NCBI RefSeq assembly: GCF_004765785.1
Contig: NZ_SBIT01000010.1
Location: 186,001 to 250,000 of the forward strand
Origin: Halorussus ruber
GTDB taxonomy: Archaea; Halobacteriota; Halobacteria; Halobacteriales; Haladaptataceae
Reading direction: 5' to 3'
Length of the DNA: 64,000 bases
Made by a program: the position numbers and the translations under genes. The notes beneath the pieces are model-generated. The model ran no database searches and was not told the origin of the DNA. It was given only the letters and a program-made list of their open reading frames with translations. Shown here one piece after another: positions 1 to 9,442 of this stretch. Positions within the stretch are counted from its first letter, which is position 1. Each line of letters begins with the position of its first letter.

Positions 1-530
1 TCCTCCGCGCCGCGGAAGTCGGGTTCGGTCACGATTTCCATCAGCGGGACGCCCGCGCGGTTGTAGTTGACCAGCGTGTACTCGGCGGTGTCGATGCTCC
101 CGCCCGCGTGCTGGAGACTGCCGGGGTCCTCTTCGAGGTGGGCGCGCTGGATGCCGACCGTCCGGCGCTCGCCCTCGACTTCGACCGCCAGTTCGCCGTC
201 CTGACAGATGGGGGCGTCGTACTGGGTAATCTGGAACCCCTTGGGCAGGTCGGGGTAGAAGTAGTTCTTCCGGTGGAAGGTCGTCTCCTCGGGGATGTCG
301 GCGTCGATGGCCTTGCCGACCTTGACGGCCGATTCGACCGCGCCCTCGTTCAGCACCGGGAGCGCGCCGGGCAGACCGAGACACACCGGGCAGGTGTGGG
401 TGTTTGGCTCGGCGTCGGCCACGTCGGTCGAACACCCGCAGAAGATCTTCGTGTCCGTCTCGAGTTGCACGTGGACCTCCAGACCGATGACGACGGCGAG
501 GTCCGATTGCTGGACAGCCTGTGCAGTCAT
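1..530 (-). CDS. gatB: Aspartyl/glutamyl-tRNA(Asn/Gln) amidotransferase subunit B, N-terminal part
   Basis: The gene runs off the left edge; only its first roughly 176 residues are present. GatB, with GatA and GatC, converts misacylated Asp-tRNA(Asn) and Glu-tRNA(Gln) to the amidated forms in the cytoplasm. Visible GatB signatures are [19 protein letters not shown] near the N-terminus, [13 protein letters not shown] with the zinc-type cysteines, [19 protein letters not shown], and [19 protein letters not shown] at the truncated end. The start is the ATG read from 530 ([20 protein letters not shown]). It is divergent from the histidine kinase, with an 89-base gap. Confidence 0.95.
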   Translation of the reverse strand, partial: MTAQAVQQSDLAVVIGLEVHVQLETDTKIFCGCSTDVADAEPNTHTCPVCLGLPGALPVLNEGAVESAVKVGKAIDADIPEETTFHRKNYFYPDLPKGFQITQYDAPICQDGELAVEVEGERRTVGIQRAHLEEDPGSLQHAGGSIDTAEYTLVNYNRAGVPLMEIVTEPDFRGAE

Positions 531-619
531 TACCCGCCAGTTTGCGGTCGGGGCGCTAAAGACTAACGAACGACGGTTCAGCAGGGTTCATTACCTCCGA
601 GTGTTCAGGTGGTGAAAAC

Positions 620-2260
620 GTGAAGGTCCGGACGAAGTTCGCGGTGCTGATGGTAGTCGTCACGCTCGTCCTCAGCGGCGTCGTCTACGGCCAACTGGAA
701 CTGGCCAAAGACCGGTCGATTTCGAGCATGGAACAGAACGTCGACCAGACGGCGACCCAGACCGCCGAGCAAATCGACGCCGAGATTCGCCAGGAGAAGA
801 ACTACGTCGGTTTCTACGCCTCGCGCCCGGAAGCCAGCAACTTCAGCCAGTCGAGCGAGTTCTTGGACCGGTTTCTCACGAACCCGCATCTCTTCGCCGG
901 GCAGGTCGTCGCGGCCAACGGCACCGTGATAGACTTCCGCGGCGACATCGCGCCCGAGGTGCGCCGCGAGACCATCGGCGAGGACCTCGGCAACCGGACC
1001 TACGTCAGCAAGACCGCCAGAACCGGCGAAATCCACGTCACCGACCCCGAGCGAGTCGAAGGGACCGACCAACACATCGTCATCATCAGCGCGCCCATCT
1101 TCGAGGAGGGCGAGATATCCGGCGTCCTCGCCGCGGCGCTTCCCGTCAACGAGTTCACCTTCCTCACGATGGTCAAGCCGCTGGAGACCGGCGTCCGGAC
1201 CGTCTCGGTCCGGGCCGACGACAAGGTCCTCCACGAGTCGCAGGCTTCCTTCGAGGAGAGCGTCTCCAGCACCGCCACCGTCTCCTCGACCGGGTGGACG
1301 ATCCGGGTAAGCCGGGACCGCTCGACGCTGGACGCTCGACTGCGAGAGGTCGCTATCATGCAGGTCGCAAGTCTGGCGCTGGTGCTGTCGTTGGTCATCG
1401 CGCTGGCGATCTGGGAGTACAACGCCAACATCCGGCAGGCCGAGAAGCTGCTGGACGGGTTCAACGCGCTCCGAGACGGCGACTACGATCAGTCGCCCCA
1501 ACTCGCCTCGGGCGAGGAGTGGCACCAGATTCGGGAAGGGTTCGAGGACCTCGCCGACGCGCTGGCCGAGCGCGAGGCCGGACTGAAGGAGCGCGAACAG
1601 CGGCTACAGGTGTTCAACCGCGTCCTGCGTCACAACCTGCGAAACGACATGACCGTCGTGGTCAACTACGCCGAGTTCGTCGCCGACGAGTCCGACGACC
1701 CGCAGGTTCGGCAGGCGGCCGAGAAAATCTCCTCGCGCGGCTGGGACCTCGTGGACCTGAGCGAGAAGGCCCGCCGGGTCGGCGACGCGATGGAGGGCGA
1801 CGACGCTGCCCCGGTCGAAATCGACCCGGAATCGGTCGCGGCCGACGCCGCAGACGCGGTCCGCGCCGAGTATCCCGACGCCGACATCGCAGTCGAGTCC
1901 GGCGACACGCCGCCAGCGAACGCAATCCCCGCGCTCGATGCCGCAGTCGAGAACCTGTGTGAGAACGCGGTCGAACACAACGAGAATCCCTCGGTGACAG
2001 TCTCGGTCGAGCGAACCACCGACGCTGACGACCAGCGGTGGGTCCGGATTGCGGTCGCCGACGACGGCTCCGGCATCCCCGACCACGAGCGGGCCGTCCT
2101 GACCGAGGGCGAGGAGACCGACCTCGAACACGGGAGCGGTCTCGGCCTCTGGCTGGTCAACTGGGTGGTCGAGCGCTCGGGCGGTCGGCTCACGTTCGCC
2201 GAGAACGACCCGCAGGGGTCGGTCGTCAGGATAGATTTACCGCCAGCTGAAGGCGAGTAA
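620..2260 (+). CDS. Membrane sensor histidine kinase (HAMP-containing)
   Basis: A 546-residue two-component sensor with a GTG start. Transmembrane segment 1 is at about residues 7-24, an extracytoplasmic sensor region spans about 30-240, a second membrane segment lies at about 246-265, and a HAMP-like linker and short coiled coil follow to about 330. The H-box is VLRHNLRND with phospho-acceptor His338. The ATPase carries N-box CENAVEHN (about 447), G1 VADDGSGIP (about 481) and G2 GSGLGLWLV. The VLRHNLRND type of H-box is the common haloarchaeal one. No response regulator lies beside it, so partner and signal are unknown. The sensor domain probably has a Cache-like fold, but that is an inference from size and topology only. 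Confidence 0.9.
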   Translation: MKVRTKFAVLMVVVTLVLSGVVYGQLELAKDRSISSMEQNVDQTATQTAEQIDAEIRQEKNYVGFYASRPEASNFSQSSEFLDRFLTNPHLFAGQVVAANGTVIDFRGDIAPEVRRETIGEDLGNRTYVSKTARTGEIHVTDPERVEGTDQHIVIISAPIFEEGEISGVLAAALPVNEFTFLTMVKPLETGVRTVSVRADDKVLHESQASFEESVSSTATVSSTGWTIRVSRDRSTLDARLREVAIMQVASLALVLSLVIALAIWEYNANIRQAEKLLDGFNALRDGDYDQSPQLASGEEWHQIREGFEDLADALAEREAGLKEREQRLQVFNRVLRHNLRNDMTVVVNYAEFVADESDDPQVRQAAEKISSRGWDLVDLSEKARRVGDAMEGDDAAPVEIDPESVAADAADAVRAEYPDADIAVESGDTPPANAIPALDAAVENLCENAVEHNENPSVTVSVERTTDADDQRWVRIAVADDGSGIPDHERAVLTEGEETDLEHGSGLGLWLVNWVVERSGGRLTFAENDPQGSVVRIDLPPAEGE

Positions 2261-2282
2261 TCGCCGGAAGAATCGCGCTCGG

Positions 2283-3974
2283 CTACTCTTTCAACCGGAC
2301 AGCCAGCAACGTCGCCAGTAGCGTCAGCACGCCCGTCACGGCACCGAGGCCCGGAACGCTGGCGTTCGTGTTCTGGCCGGTCGAGTCGTCGCGGTCGGTC
2401 TCCTCGTCGCCGGTCGGTGACTGACTGGTGGCGTCGCCGCTCACCGCGGACTCGTCTACGACCACTTCGCCGACCCGGAAGTCGTTGACGTAGACCTCGT
2501 AGGTGCCCGGGTCGGTCACCCTGCGCTCGAACGTCGTCTGGCGCATCCCGCCCGCCGCGATGGTGAGTTGCCGGTCGGCGACCGTCTCGCTACCGAGGAC
2601 GAGTTCCGCGCCGAAGGTTCCGTCTGCGTCGCCCTCGTTGGTGATGCGGACCTGTACCTTGAGGGCGTCACCCACCGAGAGAGTGCTGAGATCGACCGTG
2701 GCGTTGGCGATTTCGAACTGCGGGCGCTGTTTTCCGGCCGCGAACTCCGAGAGGCCGGGCGACCGAACCTGATAGACGTAGTGGCGCTCGGTGGTCTCGA
2801 CCAGTCTCGTCGGAAGCTCGTTCCACGTCCCGCCGTGGTACCGGTACATGGCGATTTCGTCGCGCTCGGAGGCGCTCACTCGGTCTCGCTTCACCCGGAA
2901 CCGGAAGGTGACGTCGCTGATGTTCCGGTCGGAAATCGAGTGGTCTACGCTCAGGTACGCCAGCGGCTCGGTCCCGTTGGTGAGTTCGCGGGTCGGCGTC
3001 TTCCCGGCTATCGGGGCCTCGCTGGCGGTGACGTCGAGCGTGAAACTCCCGTTTTTGGTCGGTGTCACGTTGACCGCGTCGAACGCCACGTCGGCGTCCG
3101 CCGCCTCGGTCTCGGAGACGTTCACCGAGACCGACCGGTTCGCGGTCGCGTTCGGCACGGTGACGTTTACGCTCGGGGCGCTCACGTTGGGGCCGGGACC
3201 TCTGCGGGCGCGCTCGCTCCGGTTCGATGGGTCGGTCGCGTTCCCCGGGAGCGTCGCGTTGTCGAGCAGTCCTGCTCCTCTTCCGGGGACGCCCGTTCCG
3301 TTGCCCGGTATTCCGGGCACGCCGCTCCCGTTTCCGGGTGGGCCAGTCCTATTTCCGGGTGCGTCAGTCCTGTTTCCGGGTACGCCGGACCCGCTACCGG
3401 GAGGGTCGGTCAGATTCCCGGGCGGTCCGCTCCGGTTTTCTGGGGGTCCGGGGTCGGTAGGTGGTCCGGTTTCGTTGCCGGGCGGGCCGGTTCGATTCTC
3501 CGGTGGCTCAGTCTCGTTGCCGGGCGGCCCGTTCCCGGGCGGATTTTCCGGAGGGCCGCCCGGGGCGGTCGTGTTCGGGGCAGGGACACTCGTGCCGGGG
3601 TTCGGAACGGTCGTGGTCGGCGTCGGAACGGAGGTATTCGGACTCGGGACGGTCGTCTGATTTATGGGGTCGTCCGGCGCGCTCGTCGTCTCGCTCGGCG
3701 GGTCGCCCGGAATCGGGTCGGGCGACTCGGTCGGTATCGGGGGCTTGCTCGACGGTCCGCGGGCGGAGTCGTTCGGGCGCTCGCCGCCGAGGAGCGGCAG
3801 GGTGTGTTCGGTCAGCGTCGAGTGGGTCTGGACCGAGTCATCACCTTCGGCGAATACGACACCGACGCCGGACGCGACGCTCGCGGCGACGAGGACGACG
3901 ACAGCAAGGACGACACATGCGCGACTCACGGACGCTGGGCGAAGCCACGGCTTCTGTCCACTTCCCCGAGCCAT
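2283..3974 (-). CDS. Secreted surface protein with Pro/Gly/Asn-rich stalk, PGF-pre-PGF and CARDB-like domains
   Basis: 563 residues. The N-terminus has a signal peptide with hydrophobic core VVLAVVVLVAASVASGVGVV. Residues of about 70-250 are a low-complexity stalk of imperfect PPGN-type units loaded with N-x-S/T sequons, so probably heavily N-glycosylated. A segment at about 270-410 (from SVSVNVSETEAADADVAF to SPGLSEFAAG) matches the PGF-pre-PGF domain of archaeal surface proteins. A CARDB-like beta domain follows (about 412-510). The C-terminus PGLGAVTGVLTLLATLLAV then RLKE resembles a PGF-CTERM sorting signal, with Leu in place of Phe, implying archaeosortase processing and lipid anchoring. 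Ligand or role is unknown. Family assignments are from motif recognition. Confidence 0.8.
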   Translation of the reverse strand: MARGSGQKPWLRPASVSRACVVLAVVVLVAASVASGVGVVFAEGDDSVQTHSTLTEHTLPLLGGERPNDSARGPSSKPPIPTESPDPIPGDPPSETTSAPDDPINQTTVPSPNTSVPTPTTTVPNPGTSVPAPNTTAPGGPPENPPGNGPPGNETEPPENRTGPPGNETGPPTDPGPPENRSGPPGNLTDPPGSGSGVPGNRTDAPGNRTGPPGNGSGVPGIPGNGTGVPGRGAGLLDNATLPGNATDPSNRSERARRGPGPNVSAPSVNVTVPNATANRSVSVNVSETEAADADVAFDAVNVTPTKNGSFTLDVTASEAPIAGKTPTRELTNGTEPLAYLSVDHSISDRNISDVTFRFRVKRDRVSASERDEIAMYRYHGGTWNELPTRLVETTERHYVYQVRSPGLSEFAAGKQRPQFEIANATVDLSTLSVGDALKVQVRITNEGDADGTFGAELVLGSETVADRQLTIAAGGMRQTTFERRVTDPGTYEVYVNDFRVGEVVVDESAVSGDATSQSPTGDEETDRDDSTGQNTNASVPGLGAVTGVLTLLATLLAVRLKE

Positions 3975-4001
3975 TTATTCTGACTGGCTAATTTCTCTAA
4001 C

Positions 4002-4021
4002 GGTGAACACTTATATTCACC
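4002..4021. promoter_or_regulatory. Palindrome overlapping a TATA-like element
   Basis: GGTGAA and TTCACC flank CACTTATA in the divergent intergenic region upstream of the surface-protein gene. An inverted repeat over an A/T-rich core at this distance from the 3974 start could be an operator. No independent support. Confidence 0.25.
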
Positions 4022-4124
4022 GGATAGCTCTGCTGAAGCGTGCGAATCGAACACACGTAGAAGTGATAAAATTGTTATGGGTGTCTGACGTACGTTTATG
4101 GTCCTGCCGTGGCCCAACACGGAC

Positions 4125-4409
4125 ATGAGCGACCAAGACGAGCGCGTCGAGGAACTCGAATCGAAGGTCGAGCGACTCGAAGCCACGGTGAAGGGACTGA
4201 CCGAGGAGTTGGTGGAGGTACACGACCGCCTCGAAACCCTCGAAGACGAGGCGGCCGATTCGCGGGCGGTCCAATCGACCGAATCGCGGACAGAGCGAAC
4301 GCGAGACGACGAAAGCGGGGAAAGCGACGAGGCTAAAAGCCAAGAGTCCCAGAAGGAAGACGAGACGGGGGGAGATTCCGAGTTGGGCGACGACATCATC
4401 GTCGCGTAA
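4125..4409 (+). CDS. Short acidic coiled-coil protein upstream of smc (DUF7518-like)
   Basis: 94 residues from ATG 4125 (MSDQDERVEELESKVERLE). The first half is a heptad coiled coil and the second half is a disordered, very acidic, Ser/Glu-rich tail ending DDIIVA. An upstream in-frame ATG exists at 4098, but it lies inside the TATA-like GTTTATGG, which sits about 29 bases before 4125, so a leaderless start at 4125 fits better. It is 24 bases ahead of smc in the same direction, probably one operon. I believe haloarchaeal smc genes are often preceded by such a protein, but its role is not known. It could be an SMC-associated factor by context only. Confidence 0.8.
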   Translation: MSDQDERVEELESKVERLEATVKGLTEELVEVHDRLETLEDEAADSRAVQSTESRTERTRDDESGESDEAKSQESQKEDETGGDSELGDDIIVA

Positions 4410-4433
4410 CGGGGTCCCCGCGTACGAGCAACC

Positions 4434-7400
4434 ATGCACATCAAAAAGCTCGTCTTGGATAACTTCAAGAGCTTCGGACGGCGGACCGAAATCCCGTTCT
4501 ACGAGGATTTCACGACTGTTTCGGGTCCGAACGGCTCGGGGAAGAGTAACATCATCGACAGCGTGCTGTTCGCGCTCGGGTTGGCCCGAACCCGAGGCAT
4601 CCGCGCAGAGAAACTGACCGACCTGATTTACAATCCCGGTCACGCCGACGGGAGCGAGGAGCAGGGCGGCACGCGCGAGGCCAGCGTCGAAGTCGTGTTG
4701 GACAACAGCGACGGGAACGTAGATAGGGCGCAGGTGGTCAACGCCGCGGGGTCCGACAACGTCGGCGACGTGGACGAGATCACCATCAAGCGCCGGGTCA
4801 AGGAGACCGACGACAACTACTACTCGTACTACTACCTCAACGGGCGCTCGGTCAACCTCTCGGACATTCAGGACCTGCTCGCGCAGGCCGGAGTGACGCC
4901 CGAGGGGTACAACGTCGTCATGCAGGGTGACGTGACCGAGATTATCAACATGACGCCCCACGAGCGTCGTCAAATCATCGACGAAATCGCGGGCGTCGCG
5001 GAGTTCGACGCCAAGAAAGAGGACGCCTTAGAGGAACTGGAGACGGTCAAAGAGCGCATCAGCGAGGCCGAACTCCGAATCGGCGAGAAACAGGACCGCC
5101 TCGACCAGTTGGCCGACGAGCGCGAGACCGCCCTCGAATATCAGGGCCTGCGCGACGAGAAGCAGGAGTACGAGGGCCACCTCAAGGCCGCCGAGTTGGA
5201 GGAGAAGCGCGAGGACCTCGCCCACACGCGAGACGACATCGAAGAGCGCGAGGAGGAACTGGCCGACCTGCAAGCAGAACTTGACGAGAAGCAGGGCAAG
5301 GTCATCCGCCTCGAAGACGAGTTGGAGGAACTCAACGCCGAAATCGAGCGCAAGGGCGAGGACGAGCAGCTCCGCATCAAGAGCGAAATCGAGGAGGTCA
5401 AAGGCGAGATTTCCCGACTCGAAGACGCCATCGAATCCGCCGAGGAGAAGATTCAGGACGCCGAGAACACCCGCCGACAGGCGTTCGTGGAAATCGACCG
5501 CAAGCAGGAGGACGTAGAGGAGTTCGAGAGCGACATCCGCGACCTCAAAATCGAGAAGTCCTCCGTGAAGGCCGACATCCAGCAGAAGGAGGCCGAACTG
5601 GAGGAAGTCGAGGCCGAAATCGAGGCCATCGACACCGAGTACGACGAGGTCAAAGCCGAGTTGGCCGAGAAGAAGGAACTGCTGGAGGAAGAGAAGAGCG
5701 AGAAGAACGACCTCCAGCGCGAGAAGGACCGCCTGCTGGACGAGGCCCGCCGCCGGTCGAACGCCGAGAGCGAGAAGGAAGATGAGTTGGACGAGGCCCG
5801 CGAGCAGATTCCCGAGTTGGAGGCCAAACTGGACGACTTGGACGACGAGTTGGCCAAGGCCAAGCGCAACCGCGACCAAATCGACGACGTGGTCGAGGAT
5901 TTGAAGCAGGAGAAGCGCGAGTTGCAGGACGACCTCGACTCGGTCGAGGACCAGATTCAGGCCAAACAGCAGGAGTACGCCGAACTCGAAGCCAAGGCGG
6001 GTCAGAGCGGCGACTCGTCGTACGGCCGCGCAGTCTCGACTATTCTGAACGCCGAGAAACCCGGCGTCCACGGCACGGTCGCCCAGTTGGGCGGCGTCAA
6101 CCAGAAGTACGCGACAGCCTGTGAAACCGCCGCGGGCGGCCGGATGGCTCACGTCGTGGTGGACGACGACGGCGTCGGCCAGTCGTGCATCGAGTACCTG
6201 AAATCTCGGAACGCGGGGCGGGCGACCTTCCTGCCGATGACCGAGATGCACGACCGGAACCTGCCCAGCGCGCCCAGCATGCCCGGCGTGGTGGACTTCG
6301 CGTACAACCTGCTGGACTTCGATTCGCAGTACTCCGGCGTGTTCGCCTACGTGCTGGGCGACACGCTGGTCGTCGAGGACATGGAGACTGCCCGGGACCT
6401 GATGGGCGATTACAGGCTGGTGACCCTCTCGGGCGAGTTGGTCGAGAAGAGCGGTGCGATGACCGGCGGGTCCAAGTCCGGGTCGCGCTACTCCTTCTCG
6501 AAGTCCGGCAAGGGCCAACTGGAGCGCGTGGCCCAGCGAATCAACGAGTTGGAGGACGAGCGCAAGTCCATCCGCGAGGACATCCGCGACGTGGAGAGTC
6601 GGTTGGACGACGCCCGCGACCGCAAGAGCGACGCGACGGATCAAGTCCGGTCCATCGAGTCCGACGTCGAGCGGACCGAAGGCGAACTGGAGTCGGTCCG
6701 CGAGCGCATCGACAACCTCGAAGACGAACTCGTGGCGATGGAGGCCGAGCGCGAGGCCGTCAACGAGCAGATGCAGGAGTTGGAAGACGAGATAGACGAG
6801 CGCGAGGAGGTCATCGCCGACGTTGAGGACGAAATCTCGGACCTCGAAACCGAACTCGCCGACTCGCGCATTCCGGAACTCACCTCGGAGGCCGAGGACA
6901 TCGAGGCCGAAATCGAGGAGTTCGAGGACAAGATGGACGAGTTGGACGGCCAACTCAACGAACTCCAACTGGAGAAACAGTACGCCGAGGAGGCCATCGA
7001 GGACCTCCACGACGACATCGAGCAGGCCCAGAACAAGAAGGCCGAGCAGGAGGAGGAAATCGAGGAGTTGGAGGGCAAAATCGAGGACCAAGAGGCCCTC
7101 CTCGAAGCAAAGCGCGAGGCGGTCGAGGAACTCGAAGACGAACTCGCAGACCTCAAAGACGAGCGCAAGGACGTGAAGGCGGACCTCCGCGAGGCCCAGC
7201 AGGCCCGCGACGAGAAGAAGTCCGAGGTCGAGACGGTCGAAAATCGGCTCGAAAGCCTGCGCCGGAGCGCCGAGCGCCTCGAAGCCGACATCTCACAACT
7301 GGAGGAGACGGTCGGCGAGTACGACGCCGACGAGATTCCCGACTTGGACGAAGTCGAGGAGAACATCGCGCGCCTCGAACGCCAGATGGAGGAGTTAGAG

Positions 7401-8021
7401 CCGGTGAACATGCTGGCAATCGAGGAGTACGACGACGTGAAGGCCGACTTGGACGACTTGGAGGAGCGCAAGTCGGTTCTCGTGGAAGAGCGAGAGGGCA
7501 TCCGCGAGCGCATCGACTCCTACGAGGACCAGAAAAGGGCCACCTTCATGGACGCCTACGAGGCCATCGACGACCAGTTCCAGAACATCTTCGAGCGCCT
7601 CTCGAACGGGACCGGGGACCTCCACCTCGAAGACGAAGCGGACCCCTTCGACGGCGGCCTGACGATGAAGGCCCAACCGGGCGACAAGCCCATCCAGCGC
7701 CTCGACGCGATGTCCGGCGGCGAGAAGAGTCTGACCGCGCTGGCCTTTATCTTCGCCATCCAGCGGTACAACCCCGCGCCGTTCTACGCGCTGGACGAGG
7801 TGGACGCCTTCCTCGACGCCGCGAACGCCGAGCGCGTCGGCGAGATGGTGGACGAGTTGGCGGGAGACGCCCAGTTCATCGTGGTTTCCCACCGCTCGGC
7901 GATGATGGAGCGCTCCGAGCGCGCCATCGGCGTCACGATGCAGGGCGACAACGTGAGTACCGTGACGGGCATCCAGTTGGGCGACGGCGACGAGGAAGGG
8001 GAGGTACCTGCTGATGACTGA
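4434..8021 (+). CDS. smc: Chromosome segregation protein SMC
   Basis: 1195 residues, full length for the family. The N-terminal head carries Walker A GPNGSGKS (residues 31-38). Two long coiled coils flank a hinge at about residues 520-670 (from GVHGTVAQLGGVNQKYATA to MTGGSKSGSRYSFSKSGKG). The C-terminal head has the ABC signature MSGGEKSLTALAFIFAI (about 1092) and Walker B FYALDEVDAFLD (about 1116). SMC dimers with ScpA act as an ATP-driven DNA loop extruder or condensin. The stop overlaps the start of scpA by 8 bases, showing translational coupling. Confidence 0.98.
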   Translation: MHIKKLVLDNFKSFGRRTEIPFYEDFTTVSGPNGSGKSNIIDSVLFALGLARTRGIRAEKLTDLIYNPGHADGSEEQGGTREASVEVVLDNSDGNVDRAQVVNAAGSDNVGDVDEITIKRRVKETDDNYYSYYYLNGRSVNLSDIQDLLAQAGVTPEGYNVVMQGDVTEIINMTPHERRQIIDEIAGVAEFDAKKEDALEELETVKERISEAELRIGEKQDRLDQLADERETALEYQGLRDEKQEYEGHLKAAELEEKREDLAHTRDDIEEREEELADLQAELDEKQGKVIRLEDELEELNAEIERKGEDEQLRIKSEIEEVKGEISRLEDAIESAEEKIQDAENTRRQAFVEIDRKQEDVEEFESDIRDLKIEKSSVKADIQQKEAELEEVEAEIEAIDTEYDEVKAELAEKKELLEEEKSEKNDLQREKDRLLDEARRRSNAESEKEDELDEAREQIPELEAKLDDLDDELAKAKRNRDQIDDVVEDLKQEKRELQDDLDSVEDQIQAKQQEYAELEAKAGQSGDSSYGRAVSTILNAEKPGVHGTVAQLGGVNQKYATACETAAGGRMAHVVVDDDGVGQSCIEYLKSRNAGRATFLPMTEMHDRNLPSAPSMPGVVDFAYNLLDFDSQYSGVFAYVLGDTLVVEDMETARDLMGDYRLVTLSGELVEKSGAMTGGSKSGSRYSFSKSGKGQLERVAQRINELEDERKSIREDIRDVESRLDDARDRKSDATDQVRSIESDVERTEGELESVRERIDNLEDELVAMEAEREAVNEQMQELEDEIDEREEVIADVEDEISDLETELADSRIPELTSEAEDIEAEIEEFEDKMDELDGQLNELQLEKQYAEEAIEDLHDDIEQAQNKKAEQEEEIEELEGKIEDQEALLEAKREAVEELEDELADLKDERKDVKADLREAQQARDEKKSEVETVENRLESLRRSAERLEADISQLEETVGEYDADEIPDLDEVEENIARLERQMEELEPVNMLAIEEYDDVKADLDDLEERKSVLVEEREGIRERIDSYEDQKRATFMDAYEAIDDQFQNIFERLSNGTGDLHLEDEADPFDGGLTMKAQPGDKPIQRLDAMSGGEKSLTALAFIFAIQRYNPAPFYALDEVDAFLDAANAERVGEMVDELAGDAQFIVVSHRSAMMERSERAIGVTMQGDNVSTVTGIQLGDGDEEGEVPADD

Positions 8022-9102
8022 GAACTCGTCTTCTGAGGACGACGATTTCTCCTTGAACATCGCGGGCCACGAAGAAGAGAAGCGACAGCGCGAGGCCAAG
8101 CAGTCCAACCCCTTCGGCGGTGACGCCGGGGAATCGGCGTCCGAAGACGCCCCCGAACAGCCCGAGTCGTCCGGCGATTCCGCGGACTCGCCGGACGACG
8201 GCGAGAGCGACGACGGAGAAATCGACACCGAGGAGGACTCTCTTCTCAGCGACGAACTCGACGTTGACGCCGAGGCGGACGACGACGAGGCCGAACCCGT
8301 CGAGCTACTCGTTCAGCTGGCCGAGGAGGGCGAAATCGAGCCGTGGGACATCGACATCGTGACGGTCACCGACAAGTTCCTCGACCGGTTGGACGAGGCC
8401 GACCTCCGGACCTCGGGTCGGGCGCTGTTCTACGCCAGCGTCCTCCTGCGGATGAAGAGCGACGCGATGCTGGCCGACGACGACGAGGAGGACGAGGAAC
8501 CGGAGGACCCGTGGGACGAGTGGGGACCGGGGATGGACGCGCCGATGGCCGAGGAGGGCGAGTTCGCGGGCCACGACCCCGTCGCCCAGCTCGAAGACGA
8601 GATGGAGCGTCGGCTGGAGCGCAAATCGGCCCGCGGGTCGCCCGAGACGCTGGACGAACTCGTTCGCGAACTCCGGGAGCGCGAGCGCGGGTCGTGGTGG
8701 AAGGAGTCCAGAAGCTACGACACCACCGACTCGCCAAGCGGGTTCCAGCGCGGGACTCAGACGCTGGACTACCGCACGGACGACGACATGCGCGTGGACG
8801 AGGAACCATCCGCCGACGACGTGACCGGCACGGCCCACGAGGAGGACATCGAGGCCGTCATCGACGACGTGCGCGAGGAACTCCGCGCCCACTACGACAA
8901 GGGCCGAACCGAGGTCCTGTACGCCGAAATCGAGACCATCGGCGGGTCGCGCATCCAGACCTTCCTCGCGCTCCTGTTTCTCTCCCACCGCGGGAGCGTC
9001 ACCTTGGACCAAGACGACCTGTTCGGCGATTTGTGGGTCGTAGACGGCGAGGCCGCCGAGGAGACCGACGAGTCGGACCCGCCGGAAGCGATTGCGGACT
9101 GA
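8014..9102 (+). CDS. scpA: Segregation and condensation protein A
   Basis: 362 residues, longer than bacterial ScpA because of an acidic, disordered N-terminal extension of about 85 residues. The ScpA core begins VELLVQLAEEGEIEPWDIDI and continues to a winged-helix end (FLALLFLSHRGSVTLDQDDL). A second acidic insert sits near residues 150-170. It is the kleisin that bridges SMC heads. It overlaps smc by 8 bases. No scpB follows; the operon ends here. Confidence 0.95.
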   Translation: MTENSSSEDDDFSLNIAGHEEEKRQREAKQSNPFGGDAGESASEDAPEQPESSGDSADSPDDGESDDGEIDTEEDSLLSDELDVDAEADDDEAEPVELLVQLAEEGEIEPWDIDIVTVTDKFLDRLDEADLRTSGRALFYASVLLRMKSDAMLADDDEEDEEPEDPWDEWGPGMDAPMAEEGEFAGHDPVAQLEDEMERRLERKSARGSPETLDELVRELRERERGSWWKESRSYDTTDSPSGFQRGTQTLDYRTDDDMRVDEEPSADDVTGTAHEEDIEAVIDDVREELRAHYDKGRTEVLYAEIETIGGSRIQTFLALLFLSHRGSVTLDQDDLFGDLWVVDGEAAEETDESDPPEAIAD

Positions 9103-9138
9103 GGTCGGACCGGGTTCGTTTTCTGGTGGTTTGTAGCC

Positions 9139-9372
9139 TCGAAAATCTAATTGATTGCCTAAGCAATGAAATATGTGCTTCGGGAATTGTTTTTGCTTCT
9201 CTACTTCTTCGGCGCGCGTGGCGCGACGCCGTAGCGTCGCGCCTTGCGCGCGAGGGACGAGTATCGCAGGGAGCGAAGCGACCGAGAAACGCAGGAGGTT
9301 GGGGAGGACGAGGTGCGGTCGCGGGGCGGTGCGGGAGACTCCTGTGTTCAAGCCTGTCGCTAGCTTCCCTCT
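9139..9372 (+). repeat. Dispersed structured element, family 1, copy 1
   Basis: This fills the 340-base convergent gap between scpA and mtnP. It starts with an A/T-rich stretch (TTGATTGCCTAAGCAATG), then a nested hairpin: outer arms GCGCGC at 9212-9217 and 9246-9251, inner arms GGCGCGACGC at 9220-9229 and GCGTCGCGCC at 9234-9243 with a CGTA loop. The conserved core GGTTGGGGAGGACGAGGTGC lies at 9297-9316, and the conserved tail TTCAAGCCTGTCGCTAGC at 9347-9364. Copies at 12.8 kb and 21.1 kb share all these parts. Open frames across it are not conserved as protein. Confidence 0.8.
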
Positions 9373-9442
9373 GTCCGGCGTTTCCCGGCGAGTCGAATCA
9401 AACGTCAGAATAGCGTTCGACCGAAACGACGAACCCAGTATT

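Noticed and set aside
5028-7091. 687-residue open frame antisense to smc
   Set aside because: Shadow produced by GC-rich codon bias and the repetitive Glu/Leu/Asp coiled-coil codons of smc; no start context and no protein features.
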